This document shows positions 40,494-49,253 of a stretch of 58,644 nucleotides of DNA, piece after piece. The notes under the pieces are model-generated. The model was not told where the DNA came from and made no database searches. It saw only the letters and a list, made by a program, of their open reading frames with translations. The DNA comes from CAYGAW01 sp964347945 (lineage in GTDB: Bacteria > Chloroflexota > Anaerolineae > UBA7937 > B3-Chlor). Numbering within the stretch: the first letter of the stretch is position 1; each line of letters starts with the position of its first letter. Made by a program: the position numbers and the translations under genes. Location: assembly GCA_964347945.1 (NCBI GenBank), contig CAYGAW010000213.1, forward strand, positions 1 to 58,644. Reading direction: 5' to 3'.

Positions 40494-41699
40494 ATGAGAA
40501 ACATCACCGTAGAGAGCCTGGATATGGTTCCCGTTGAAGAACAGCAGGTGGAACTCGTGGAGAGGAAGGGGGTTGGGCACCCCGACTCCATCTGTGACGC
40601 GATCATGGAGGACATCTCCGTGGCGCTGTGCAGAGAGTACATGGACACGTTCGGCAGAATCGTGCACCACAACATCGACAAAGGACTGCTGGTAGCAGGC
40701 CGGACTTCTCCCAAGATAGGCGGCGGGGTCGTGGACGAACCGATGAGGCTCGTGTTTGGCGACCGGGCCATCTATCAGGTTGGCAAGAAGCGGGTGGCAG
40801 TTGGTGAGATCGCTGAACAGACAGCCAAGAGGTGGCTGAGCGAGAATCTACGTTTTGTGGACCCAGATGAGCATGTGGTCTATCAGAACGAGATCAAGGA
40901 AGGATCGCCCGAGTTGACCGACATCTTTGACCGGGAGGTCATCGGGGCCAATGATACTTCGGCGGCTGTGGGCTACGCGCCGCTAACGGAGACGGAGAGA
41001 ATAGTCCTCAGCGTGGAGAGATATCTCAATTCTGCTGAGTTCAAGGAGGCCTATCCGGAATCTGGTGAGGACATCAAGGTCATGGGGTATCGTCGCAACC
41101 GGGAGCTGATTCTCACCATAGCCATAGCCTTTGTGGATCGCTTCGTCGGCAATCTTGAAGCGTACTTCTTGAGCAAGGAGGAGATCAGGAAGGCAGCGCT
41201 TGACTTTGTGAACCGGAAGAGACTCAACTTCGACAAGGTGGCGGTGGATATCAACACTCTGGATGACAAGTCTAGAGGAGAGCAAGGCACGTATCTCACG
41301 GTTCTCGGGACGTCGGCCGAGGGCGCGGATTCTGGTCAGGTGGGTCGAGGAAACAAGGTGAATGGCGTAATCGCGTTGAACCGTCCGATGAGCACGGAGG
41401 CTGCGGCTGGGAAGAACCCCATCAGCCACGTGGGCAAGATTTACACTCTTTTGACTCACCGCGTAGCTGGGCAGATCTACGATGAGGTGTCAGGGATCCG
41501 TGAGGTGTATGTCTGGCTGTGCAGCCAGATTGGGCGCCCCATCCATGAGCCGTTGATCGCGTCAGCCCAACTGAGTCTGGTCAAGGGCGTGAGCCTGGAC
41601 TCCATCAAGGGCGATGTTGAGGGGGTCATGGCCAGGGAGCTGGATAACATATACGACTTCACCGCTGGCCTAGCCAGGGGAGAGTTGTCAGTCTGGTAA
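40494..41699 (+). CDS. mat: S-adenosylmethionine synthetase, archaeal type
   Basis: This enzyme forms SAM from methionine and ATP. The 401-residue sequence belongs to the archaeal MAT family, not to bacterial MetK: it has VERKGVGHPDSICDAIMEDI near the start, HHNIDKGLLVAGRT, GANDTSAAVGYAPL and GTSAEGADSGQVGRGNKVNG, and ends in DFTAGLARGELSVW. Length fits. ATG 40494 has AGGAGG nine bases upstream; an in-frame GTG at 40461 lies ahead of that site. It is the last gene of the SAM-cycle cluster and places SAM synthesis next to SAM recycling. Confidence 0.95.
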   Translation: MRNITVESLDMVPVEEQQVELVERKGVGHPDSICDAIMEDISVALCREYMDTFGRIVHHNIDKGLLVAGRTSPKIGGGVVDEPMRLVFGDRAIYQVGKKRVAVGEIAEQTAKRWLSENLRFVDPDEHVVYQNEIKEGSPELTDIFDREVIGANDTSAAVGYAPLTETERIVLSVERYLNSAEFKEAYPESGEDIKVMGYRRNRELILTIAIAFVDRFVGNLEAYFLSKEEIRKAALDFVNRKRLNFDKVAVDINTLDDKSRGEQGTYLTVLGTSAEGADSGQVGRGNKVNGVIALNRPMSTEAAAGKNPISHVGKIYTLLTHRVAGQIYDEVSGIREVYVWLCSQIGRPIHEPLIASAQLSLVKGVSLDSIKGDVEGVMARELDNIYDFTAGLARGELSVW

Positions 41700-41712
41700 T
41701 TGGGCGGTACGC

Positions 41713-41741
41713 TTTACTTGGGCACCAAGTTGGGTTATAAT
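41713..41741 (+). promoter_or_regulatory. Sigma-70 promoter of the glycan cluster
   Basis: TTTACT (41713-41718), 17 bp and a perfect TATAAT (41736-41741) lie 37 bp upstream of the rmd start. Confidence 0.8.
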
Positions 41742-41778
41742 AGTTTGGATTGACGCTACACCGACTTGGGAGAGTGAC

Positions 41779-42753
41779 TTGAGGGCGCTAATCACCGGGG
41801 TCACTGGCTTCGCGGGCAGCCACCTGGCCGAGTACTTGATCGCCCACACCGATCTGGAGGTTCTTGGGACCGACATCAGCAGCAACGATAGAAACATTGC
41901 TCACATCAAGAGGGACATCGAATTCGTCTTGGGCGACATCTCACAGCCCGAAGTCGCATCAGATGTGCTGACAAAGACGAAGCCTGACTACATCTTTCAT
42001 CTGGCGGCTCAGGCGTTCGTTCCTGTCTCCTGGCGGGACCCCTGGCAGACTCTTGCCAACAACATCCGTGCTCAGCTGAATATGCTTCAGGCCTTGCTTG
42101 AGAGCGGCGCCAGACCCAGGATACTGATCGTGGGCTCCGCCGATGAGTATGGCCTGATTGCCCCCGATGAATTGCCGATCACCGAGGCGACGCCTCTGCG
42201 GCCGTACAGTCCCTACGCAGTAAGCAAGATCGCCCAAGACATGCTTGGCTATCAGTACTACGCCAGTCACAATCTGCCCATTGTCAGAGTGCGTCCGTTC
42301 AATCACATTGGTGCTCGCCAGAGTCCTGCCTTCGTGACCTCCGATTTCGCGAGGCAGATAGCCGAGATTGAAGCGGGCTCGCATGAGGCCAAGCTGAAAG
42401 TGGGCAATCTGGACGCAAGGCGTGACTTCACCGATGTGAGAGACATGGTTCGCGCATATCATCTGGCTCTCGAACACGGAGAGGCGGGGGACGTGTACAA
42501 CTTGGGGGCGGAGAAAGCCTACTCCATCCGCGAAGTACTGGACATGCTACTGGGCATGAGTGGAGTAGAGATCGATGTTGAACGAGATGAAGGGCGCTTT
42601 AGGCCCTCCGATGTACCCATTGTCATATGCGACTGCAGCAAGTTCCGCGAGCAGACTGGTTGGCGAGCCACCATTGACCTTCAGGAGAGTCTGCTCGACG
42701 TGTTGAACTACTGGCGGAAGAGAATCCGGGGGGATCTCGAGGAAAGCCAATGA
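41779..42753 (+). CDS. rmd: GDP-6-deoxy-D-mannose reductase-like SDR protein
   Basis: The 324-residue extended SDR protein has the NAD(P) motif TGVTGFAGSHLAEYL, catalytic Tyr-x3-Lys in YSPYAVSKIAQ and serine in VGSADEYG. Its pattern (FNHIGARQSPAFVTSDFARQ in one block) matches the RMD/GMD branch, where GDP-4-keto-6-deoxymannose is reduced to GDP-D-rhamnose. The next gene is gmd, which makes that substrate; this strongly supports the call. TTG 41779 follows GGGAGAG. Its stop codon overlaps the gmd start (ATGA). Confidence 0.85.
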   Translation: MRALITGVTGFAGSHLAEYLIAHTDLEVLGTDISSNDRNIAHIKRDIEFVLGDISQPEVASDVLTKTKPDYIFHLAAQAFVPVSWRDPWQTLANNIRAQLNMLQALLESGARPRILIVGSADEYGLIAPDELPITEATPLRPYSPYAVSKIAQDMLGYQYYASHNLPIVRVRPFNHIGARQSPAFVTSDFARQIAEIEAGSHEAKLKVGNLDARRDFTDVRDMVRAYHLALEHGEAGDVYNLGAEKAYSIREVLDMLLGMSGVEIDVERDEGRFRPSDVPIVICDCSKFREQTGWRATIDLQESLLDVLNYWRKRIRGDLEESQ

Positions 42754-43715
42754 AGAAAGCGCTGGTAACGGGCATAACTGGCCAAGACGGTTCGTATCTA
42801 GCGGAGTTTCTGCTGGAGAAAGGGTATCAGGTCGTCGGCATGGTGCGTCGTACAAGCACCACCAATTTCGAGCGTATTAAGCATATTCAGGATGGGCTGA
42901 CTCTAGTCCAAGGTGATCTCCTCGATCAGACATCCCTGGTTGACATCATGAAAGAGCACCAGCCTGATGAGATCTACAATCTCGCTGCTCAGTCTTTCGT
43001 GCCCACATCTTGGAAGCAGCCTGTCCTGACCGGCGAGTTCACCGCCTTGGGCGTGACGCGCATGCTAGAGGCGATGCGCATGGTGGCCCCGGAGGCACGA
43101 TTCTACCAGGCATCGAGCAGCGAGATGTTCGGCAAGGTACGAGAGGTGCCCCAGAACGAGAACACTCCCTTCTATCCCCGTAGTCCTTACGGAGTGGCAA
43201 AGGTCTACGGACATTGGATTACTGTTAACTACCGGGAGAGTTACGGGTTGTTCGCCTGTTCGGGAATCCTGTTCAACCATGGATCTCCGCGTCGGGGACT
43301 TGAGTTCGTGGAACGGAAGGTCAGTCACGGAGCGGCGAGAATAAAGCAGGGTCTTGCGGACCAACTGCTCATGGGCAACCTGGATGCTCAGCGCGATTGG
43401 GGGTTCGCTGGCGACTATGTGCGCGCGATGTGGCTGATGCTGCAGCAGGACGAGCCAGAGACCTTCGTCGTCGCCAGTGGGGAAACCCACTCGGTGCGCA
43501 GGCTCTTGGAGGTTGCCTTTGGCTTGCTGGATCTTGACTACAGGGAGTACGTCAGGGTTGATGAGCGGTTCTTGCGCCCGGCTGATGTTGACCAGCTTGT
43601 GGGGGACTCGGCAAAGGCTCGGGCGAAACTGCGGTGGGAGCCGAGTGTCACTTTCGAGGGACTGGTAGAGATGATGGTTGAGGCGGACGTGGTTTCGCTG
43701 AAGAGGTCGACGTGA
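42750..43715 (+). CDS. gmd: GDP-mannose 4,6-dehydratase
   Basis: This 321-residue enzyme converts GDP-D-mannose to GDP-4-keto-6-deoxy-D-mannose, the precursor of GDP-rhamnose and GDP-fucose. It has the NADP motif TGITGQDGSYLAEFLLEKGY, MVRRTSTTNFERI, the active-site SSSEMFGKV and YPRSPYGVAKVYGHW (Tyr-x3-Lys). FNHGSPRRGLEFVERK and GNLDAQRDWGFAGDYVRAMW are also typical. Start ATG overlaps the rmd stop by four bases. GDP-deoxyhexose made here probably feeds the glycosyltransferases downstream. Confidence 0.95.
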   Translation: MKKALVTGITGQDGSYLAEFLLEKGYQVVGMVRRTSTTNFERIKHIQDGLTLVQGDLLDQTSLVDIMKEHQPDEIYNLAAQSFVPTSWKQPVLTGEFTALGVTRMLEAMRMVAPEARFYQASSSEMFGKVREVPQNENTPFYPRSPYGVAKVYGHWITVNYRESYGLFACSGILFNHGSPRRGLEFVERKVSHGAARIKQGLADQLLMGNLDAQRDWGFAGDYVRAMWLMLQQDEPETFVVASGETHSVRRLLEVAFGLLDLDYREYVRVDERFLRPADVDQLVGDSAKARAKLRWEPSVTFEGLVEMMVEADVVSLKRST

Positions 43716-43724
43716 GGGCATGGT

Positions 43725-43739
43725 GTGGTACTGTACCAC
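43725..43739. repeat. Short palindrome after gmd
   Basis: GTGGTAC, one base, GTACCAC is a perfect seven-base inverted repeat ten bases after the gmd stop codon. It may be an operator or a weak hairpin; no T-tract follows. Confidence 0.35.
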
Positions 43740-43816
43740 CTGGAAGGCAGTGCGCAGCGGGGCCACGTGGCCTCGTATCAGAGGGGACAGTACTGACGTC
43801 GAACTGAGGAAGTCAA

Positions 43817-44620
43817 ATGGAGGCTCCGTTAGTTGATACTCACGCACACCTCGATTTCTCTCAGTTTGACGAGGATCGAGAGCAGGTCTTAGATAGGGCG
43901 GCGAGCGAAGGTGTGACTCGCATCGTGACAGTGGGGTTTGATCTCGATTCGAGTCGGCAGGTCGTGGGTCTCACTGGTGGCAAGGCGAGTCTATGGGCAT
44001 GCGTGGGAGTACATCCTCATCAGGCGTCTCGAGTCACTCCGAAGGTGTTGGACAGCTTGAAGGATTTGAGCGCGCATCACAACGTGGTCGCCATCGGGGA
44101 AACGGGGCTGGATTACTATCGGGATCGCTCTCCGAGGGATATGCAGCGGCAAGTCTTCAGGCAACAGTTGGAGTTGGCGGCGGACACTGGAAAGCCTGTG
44201 GTGATTCACGACCGGGCGGCCCATGGAGATGTCATGCGGATTGTCCGAGGTTGGGCGGAGGCTGTTGGCCTGTCTAGCAACGGGCTGAAGCCGCCCCTGG
44301 GGGTAGTGCACTGTTTTTCCGGTGACCGTACCATGGCCGAAGAGCTCTTTGACCTGGGATTCTATATCTCGGTTGCGGGTCCCGTCACCTTTCCCAACGC
44401 GACGCGGCTCCAAGAGCTAGTACGTCGGCTGCCTGCGGACAGGCTGCTCCTCGAAACCGATTGCCCGTTTCTCTCTCCCCACCCGTATCGGGGCAAGCGG
44501 AACGAGCCGGCCAACGTGAAGTTGGTGGCGCAAAAGATAGCTGAGATCAAGGACATGTCGGTGGAGGATGTGTCGCGGGTTACTACTGAGAATGCTTGTC
44601 GAGTGTTCAGGTTGGAGTAG
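43817..44620 (+). CDS. tatD: TatD-family metal-dependent hydrolase
   Basis: This 267-residue TIM-barrel nuclease of the TatD family acts as 3'-5' exonuclease or DNase in repair and turnover. The metal ligands are visible: VDTHAHLDF, then AIGETGLDYYRD (Glu), VVIHDRAAHGD (His), GVVHCFSGDRTMAEEL (His) and LLLETDCPFLSPHPYRGKRNEP (Asp). Length is typical. It precedes the prenyl synthase gene by about 120 bp and is a housekeeping gene inside the glycan locus. Confidence 0.95.
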   Translation: MEAPLVDTHAHLDFSQFDEDREQVLDRAASEGVTRIVTVGFDLDSSRQVVGLTGGKASLWACVGVHPHQASRVTPKVLDSLKDLSAHHNVVAIGETGLDYYRDRSPRDMQRQVFRQQLELAADTGKPVVIHDRAAHGDVMRIVRGWAEAVGLSSNGLKPPLGVVHCFSGDRTMAEELFDLGFYISVAGPVTFPNATRLQELVRRLPADRLLLETDCPFLSPHPYRGKRNEPANVKLVAQKIAEIKDMSVEDVSRVTTENACRVFRLE

Positions 44621-44737
44621 GGCCTATCGGAGGCACGTCGAGGAATGCATCCTGCCAGCGAGCTGACAGGCGTGGGCGCACTGGTAAGATCGTGAGGCCC
44701 TATGGCGGTGGTCACTCAGCGTTCAGGAAGGTGAGTA

Positions 44738-45709
44738 TTGGAGATCCTATCTCTGCTGGAGCCTATACGTAAAGAGCTAGAGGTAGTCGAGGAGAGACTG
44801 CGGCAGGCTGTGGAGGTGGAGCAGTCCCGGCTTGAAGGTGTCTTGAGATATGTGTTGGACAGCGGCGGCAAGCGCATCCGCCCTGCACTGGTCATCTTGG
44901 CCTCCAAATCGCACAATTCCGACGCCACTGATCGAGTCTTGTTCTTGGCGGCCGCAGTAGAACTACTTCACACCGCAACGCTTGTGCACGATGACTTGCT
45001 GGATGGCTCGCTCATGAGGCGAGGCAATCCCACGCTCAACGTGGATCTCAGCACTGGAGCGGTGATACTCGTGGGAGACTACCTATTCGCCAGGGCAGCA
45101 GACCTCGCCGCGGAGACACAGAGCGTGCCCGTAGTAAGCATCTTTGCTCAAGCGCTGATGACCATTTGCGGCGGGGAGTTGAAGCAGGCCTTTGCTGAGG
45201 CAGCGTGGCGACGAACTAAGGAGGACTACTTCCAGAGCATCTTCAGCAAGACGGCCTCTCTTTTTGCCGCGTCCGGTGAATCCGGGGCGTTACTCAGCGG
45301 GGCGCCACCACCCACCGTGCGGGCGCTTCGGGACTATGGATACAATCTGGGTATGGCTTTCCAGATCGTCGATGATATCCTGGACTTCACCGGTGATGAG
45401 CAGGAGCTGGGCAAACCTATCGGGAGCGACTTGCGCCAGGGCACCATCACTCTACCTTTGCTTCTCTTCCTAGAGATGCATCCTGAAGTCGATCTGTTGC
45501 CGTCCATCTTCAAGGAGCAGCAGGGGAGGGAGGAAAAGATCCGGACTCTGGTGGACATGGTGAGGAGTTCGCCGGCCATCCGATTAGCTCGGGAGGAGGC
45601 CCAGCGCTTCACAGCAGAGTCCAAGCAGGCTATCGACCAACTGTCTCCCAGTAAGTATCGTCAAGTAATGCTCGACCTCGCCGACTACCTTCTGGAGCGA
45701 AGGTTGTAG
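44738..45709 (+). CDS. Trans-polyprenyl diphosphate synthase
   Basis: The 323-residue enzyme condenses isopentenyl diphosphate units onto an allylic primer to make a long chain for quinones. Both aspartate-rich motifs are there: LVHDDLLDGSLMRRGNPTLN and FQIVDDILDFTGDEQELGKP, with GGKRIRPALVIL at the front. The residues before the first motif (ELLHTATLVHDD) are typical of hepta-, octa- or nonaprenyl synthases, so a menaquinone or ubiquinone side chain is likely. It starts TTG 44738 behind AGGAAGGTGAG. Confidence 0.9.
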   Translation: MEILSLLEPIRKELEVVEERLRQAVEVEQSRLEGVLRYVLDSGGKRIRPALVILASKSHNSDATDRVLFLAAAVELLHTATLVHDDLLDGSLMRRGNPTLNVDLSTGAVILVGDYLFARAADLAAETQSVPVVSIFAQALMTICGGELKQAFAEAAWRRTKEDYFQSIFSKTASLFAASGESGALLSGAPPPTVRALRDYGYNLGMAFQIVDDILDFTGDEQELGKPIGSDLRQGTITLPLLLFLEMHPEVDLLPSIFKEQQGREEKIRTLVDMVRSSPAIRLAREEAQRFTAESKQAIDQLSPSKYRQVMLDLADYLLERRL

Positions 45710-45808
45710 TGATGGGGCGCTCAGAGGCTCGCGGCGTTGCGGTGTTGCGACGGCGGTGAGCTGTTGGACGCACCGTTGGCTGGGGCTGTAGCTGGATCAC
45801 GACCTCTC

Positions 45809-45833
45809 AAACCCCCGATAGACTCGGGGGTTT
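45809..45833 (+). terminator. Terminator-like hairpin between prenyl synthase and glycosyltransferase
   Basis: AAACCCCCGA and TCGGGGGTTT form a perfect ten-base stem around TAGAC. The outer A/T pairs give a short T run on either strand. It lies 19 bp before the GT2 start codon, so it would end upstream transcription or shape the leader of the GT2 mRNA. Confidence 0.6.
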
Positions 45834-45852
45834 GTGCCACTAGGATGATGCG

Positions 45853-46797
45853 ATGGAAGCTCACGACCTGTCGATCATCGTCGTAAGTTGGAACGTCAGA
45901 GACCTTCTGCGCGCTTGTTTGAAGTCGGTTACCAAAAGCTTGAGTTCTGGGAGAGGCCAGACGCTTTCCTGCCAAGTGATTGTGGTGGATAACGACTCCA
46001 ACGATGGCAGTGTAGAAATGCTCAAGGAGGCGTTTCCCGAGATTCACGTAATAGCTAACGATCGCAATCTTGGCTTCACCAAAGGGAACAATCAAGGTCT
46101 AGCCTTGAGCGATGCTCGGTATGTTCTCCTCCTCAACCCGGACACCGAGGTAGTGGGGGATGCGCTGGGTGAGATGGTGGCGTACATGGACGACCACCCC
46201 ACGGCAGGCGCTCTGGGGCCCCAGCTTCTGTATCCAGATGGGCAGGTCCAGTCGTCACGACGCCGATTTCCCGACCTGAGGACGGCCTACGTGGAGAGCA
46301 CCTTCCTGCAATCCTGGTTTGCCCAGAGCGGGACGCTAGAGCGGTACTACGTATTGGACAGGTCCGATGATGAGACCCAGGCCGTGGACTGGCTTGTGGG
46401 AGCCTGCCTGCTCATTCGGCGGGAGACCCTGGAGGAGGTCGGGTCCTTGGACGAGAGCTACTTCATGTACTCCGAGGAGTTGGATTGGTGCTATCGCGCC
46501 AAGAGGCGAGGGTGGGAAGTGGTTTACTTGCCGACAGCTCAGGCGATCCACCATGTGGGCAAGAGCAGCGAACAGGTGCTTCCCGTCCAGCATATCCAGT
46601 TTCAGCGCAGCAAGGTCCTTTTCTTCAAGAAGCACCATGGCAGGTTGAAAGGAGAGATGCTGCGGTTCTTCCTGTTGGCCTCGTATCTCTGGCAGATGAT
46701 CGTCGAGGGTCTCAAATGGCTTGTGGGTCACAAACGTCCTCTCCGCCGGCAGCGTGTGGCTGCCTACTGGCAGGTTCTGCGATCTGGTCTCAGGTAG
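45853..46797 (+). CDS. Family 2 glycosyltransferase (rhamnosyltransferase-like)
   Basis: The 314-residue GT-A enzyme has LSIIVVSWNVRDLLRACL, VIVVDNDSNDGSVEML, the Asp-x-Asp-like LLLNPDTEVV and the acceptor-site FMYSEELDWCYRAKRRGWEV. These are typical of WbbL-like GT2 enzymes that add rhamnose or a similar sugar to lipid-linked intermediates. The C-terminus contains a hydrophobic/amphipathic stretch (MLRFFLLASYLWQMIVEGL), probably membrane-associated. It is followed one base later by a GT4 gene. Confidence 0.92.
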   Translation: MEAHDLSIIVVSWNVRDLLRACLKSVTKSLSSGRGQTLSCQVIVVDNDSNDGSVEMLKEAFPEIHVIANDRNLGFTKGNNQGLALSDARYVLLLNPDTEVVGDALGEMVAYMDDHPTAGALGPQLLYPDGQVQSSRRRFPDLRTAYVESTFLQSWFAQSGTLERYYVLDRSDDETQAVDWLVGACLLIRRETLEEVGSLDESYFMYSEELDWCYRAKRRGWEVVYLPTAQAIHHVGKSSEQVLPVQHIQFQRSKVLFFKKHHGRLKGEMLRFFLLASYLWQMIVEGLKWLVGHKRPLRRQRVAAYWQVLRSGLR

Positions 46798-46798
46798 C

Positions 46799-48010
46799 AT
46801 GAGAGTGTGTCTCCTGAGCGGGGAGTTCCCGCCCATGCAGGGCGGCGTGGGAGACTTCACGCGCGAGATAGGACTGGCGCTGAACGGGTTGGGTGCCACG
46901 GTGAGCGCCGTATCCTCAGTCAGAGCCAGCCAGTCCTCGACGGCTCCTCGAAGCTCTCATGACGGTGTGACCATTCGAAGGAATGGCCTGCATCTGACCC
47001 TGTTTCCGGTCGTGGAGCGCTGGGACTTCTCCTCCTGGTCCCAAGTCAGCGGGGTACTGCGACACACGAGTTCTGAGATTCTCAATGTCCAGTACCAGAC
47101 TGCCGCCTACCAGATGCACCCCGCCGTCAACTTTCTGCCGTGGAGGCTGCGCGTGCGCAGGGAGAGGCCTGGCATTGTCACCACTTTCCACGATTTGAAA
47201 CTGCCCTACCTGTTCCCGAAGGCTGGCCCCGTACGACGCTGGGTCACCAGCGCTTTGATGAGAGGTAGCGATGCGACTATCGTCACCAATGTCGAAGATC
47301 GTTCGGGGGCGGAGGCATATGCACCGCGCAGCCTACATCTGTTCCCCATTGGCAGCAACATAGACCCGCAAGCGCCGCCCGGTTACGATCGGGAGAAGTG
47401 GCGTGAGCGATGGGGTGTGCGCCCAGAAGAGACCCTGCTTTGCTACTTCGGCTTTCTCAACGAGAGCAAGGGGGGTGAAACGTTGTTCCGAGCTCTGGGC
47501 CGACTCGTGGCCTCTGGCGAGAGGGTGAAACTGCTGATGATAGGGGGACGTGTCGGGTCCAGCGATCCCACCAACGTTGCCTACGTCCAGAAGATGGAGG
47601 TCCTCATCGACGAGTTGGATATCGCTGATCATGTATCCTGGACCGACTATGTTGATGCACCTGAGGTCACGGCCGGCTTCTGGTCATCCGACATCTGCGT
47701 TTTACCTTATCGGGATGGAGCGTCGTTTCGACGGGGGACCTTGATGGCTGCCCTTGCCCATGGCGTGCCCATTGTGAGTACCTATCCCCGAGTGGAGGTG
47801 GCTGAGATCGTCGAGAATGAGAACATGGGCCTGGTTCTGCCCGACGACGACGAAGCTCTCGCCCACAAGATCTCGCAAGTGGCCGCATCGCCTCAGCTGC
47901 GCGAACGGCTGGCTAAAGGCGCTGCGGGATTATCGACTCTCTTCTCCTGGGAGGGTATCGCACAGAACACGATGGAGGTGTACGAGGAAGTCCTCGCTTC
48001 ACGTGCATAG
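46799..48010 (+). CDS. Family 4 glycosyltransferase
   Basis: The 403-residue GT-B enzyme begins RVCLLSGEFPPMQGGVGDFT and has the family's nucleotide-sugar site, here DICVLPYRDGASFRRGTLMA with GVPIVSTYPRVEVAEIV. LCYFGFLNESKGGETLFRAL opens the C-terminal Rossmann domain. Donor and acceptor are unknown. The start at 46799 is one base beyond the GT2 stop codon, so translation is coupled. Confidence 0.9.
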   Translation: MRVCLLSGEFPPMQGGVGDFTREIGLALNGLGATVSAVSSVRASQSSTAPRSSHDGVTIRRNGLHLTLFPVVERWDFSSWSQVSGVLRHTSSEILNVQYQTAAYQMHPAVNFLPWRLRVRRERPGIVTTFHDLKLPYLFPKAGPVRRWVTSALMRGSDATIVTNVEDRSGAEAYAPRSLHLFPIGSNIDPQAPPGYDREKWRERWGVRPEETLLCYFGFLNESKGGETLFRALGRLVASGERVKLLMIGGRVGSSDPTNVAYVQKMEVLIDELDIADHVSWTDYVDAPEVTAGFWSSDICVLPYRDGASFRRGTLMAALAHGVPIVSTYPRVEVAEIVENENMGLVLPDDDEALAHKISQVAASPQLRERLAKGAAGLSTLFSWEGIAQNTMEVYEEVLASRA

Positions 48011-48113
48011 GGTTGCTACCACAAGGTGGGTATGATAACATTGCGGCAAATCGAGCGCCTCGGCCAGCGCCAGCGAGTAGGCTGCGTGAGGGTGCTTTGG
48101 AAGAGGAGTCAAC

Positions 48114-49247
48114 ATGAGTCATGACGGTAGCGTCCTGGTCACGGGGGGTGCCGGTTTCATAGGCTCTTACCTGGTGGATGCCCTCGCCGAGAGGGGCTAC
48201 CACGTGAGGGTGTTCGACAGTCTGGAGCTCCAGGTCCACGGACCGAGGCGGGAAGTGCCTGGGTATCTGAACCCAGCGGCGGAGCTGGTGGTCGGCGATG
48301 TCCGTGATCGGGGTGCCCTTTCAGAGGCGTTGAACGGGATCTCGGTGGTCTTCCACTATGCTGCTGCGGTTGGCGTTGGCCAGTCGATGTATGAGATTTC
48401 CCGGTACGTTGAGGCTAACACGCTTGGTGGGGCAAACCTGCTCGACATTCTGGCTAACGAAGAACATGAGGTTGAGAAGCTGATCGTGGCCTCCTCGATG
48501 TCCATCTACGGTGAGGGCAAGTACGAATGCGGCAAGTGCGGTGTGGTATATCCCCACCTGCGCCCTGACGAACAGCTGCGGGAGAGAAAGTGGGAGATGC
48601 GGTGTCCCCAGTGTGGCAATGAGGCGCGCCCGCTGCCAACCGACGAGCGCAAGCCGCTCTACCCCACTTCGATATATGCGGTCACCAAGAGGGACCATGA
48701 GGAGATGTTCCTCTGCTTCGGCAGAGCATACGGTATTCCCACGGTGGCTCTCCGGTTCTTCAACGTCTACGGACCAAGGCAGGCGCTGTCAAACCCTTAC
48801 ACTGGGGTGGCGGCCATCTTCTCCTCTCGTCTTCTGAATAAGCAGCCACCGGTCATCTACGAGGATGGACTGCAGAGCCGGGATTTCATACATGTACACG
48901 ATGTCGTACGGGCTAGTCTGCTGGCCATGGAGCGTGGCGAGGCCGACTACGAGGTATTCAACGTGGGTACCGGTAGGCCAATGACCATTCTAGAGGTGGC
49001 TCGGGTACTCACAGACAACCTCGCGGATGGGGAGATCGAACCCATGGTTGTGGGCCAGTATCGGAGGGGGGACATTCGACACTGCTTCTCCGACATAGGG
49101 AAGATCCAACAGGCGCTCGGGTTTGCCCCCTCGGTGGGCTTCGAGGAAGGCGTCTCAGACCTCATCGATTGGGTGAGAGAACAGGAGGCCGCCGACCGGT
49201 TTCATGTGGTGGATCAGGAACTCAAGGACAAGGACCTGGTCGTATAG
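48114..49247 (+). CDS. dTDP-L-rhamnose 4-epimerase-like NAD-dependent epimerase with zinc-ribbon insert
   Basis: The 377-residue extended SDR protein has VLVTGGAGFIGSYLVDAL, serine in IVASSMSIYGEG and catalytic YAVTKRDHEEM. Between them is an insert of about 40 residues with CGKCG (residues 139-143) and CPQCG (about 165), a zinc-ribbon-like pair. This insert is known from dTDP-L-rhamnose 4-epimerases that make dTDP-6-deoxy-L-talose. The rest (ALRFFNVYGPRQALSNPYTG, FIHVHDVVRA) fits. A second deoxysugar may therefore enter the same polysaccharide as the GDP-deoxyhexose made by gmd/rmd. Confidence 0.85.
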   Translation: MSHDGSVLVTGGAGFIGSYLVDALAERGYHVRVFDSLELQVHGPRREVPGYLNPAAELVVGDVRDRGALSEALNGISVVFHYAAAVGVGQSMYEISRYVEANTLGGANLLDILANEEHEVEKLIVASSMSIYGEGKYECGKCGVVYPHLRPDEQLRERKWEMRCPQCGNEARPLPTDERKPLYPTSIYAVTKRDHEEMFLCFGRAYGIPTVALRFFNVYGPRQALSNPYTGVAAIFSSRLLNKQPPVIYEDGLQSRDFIHVHDVVRASLLAMERGEADYEVFNVGTGRPMTILEVARVLTDNLADGEIEPMVVGQYRRGDIRHCFSDIGKIQQALGFAPSVGFEEGVSDLIDWVREQEAADRFHVVDQELKDKDLVV

Positions 49248-49253
49248 ACGCGT

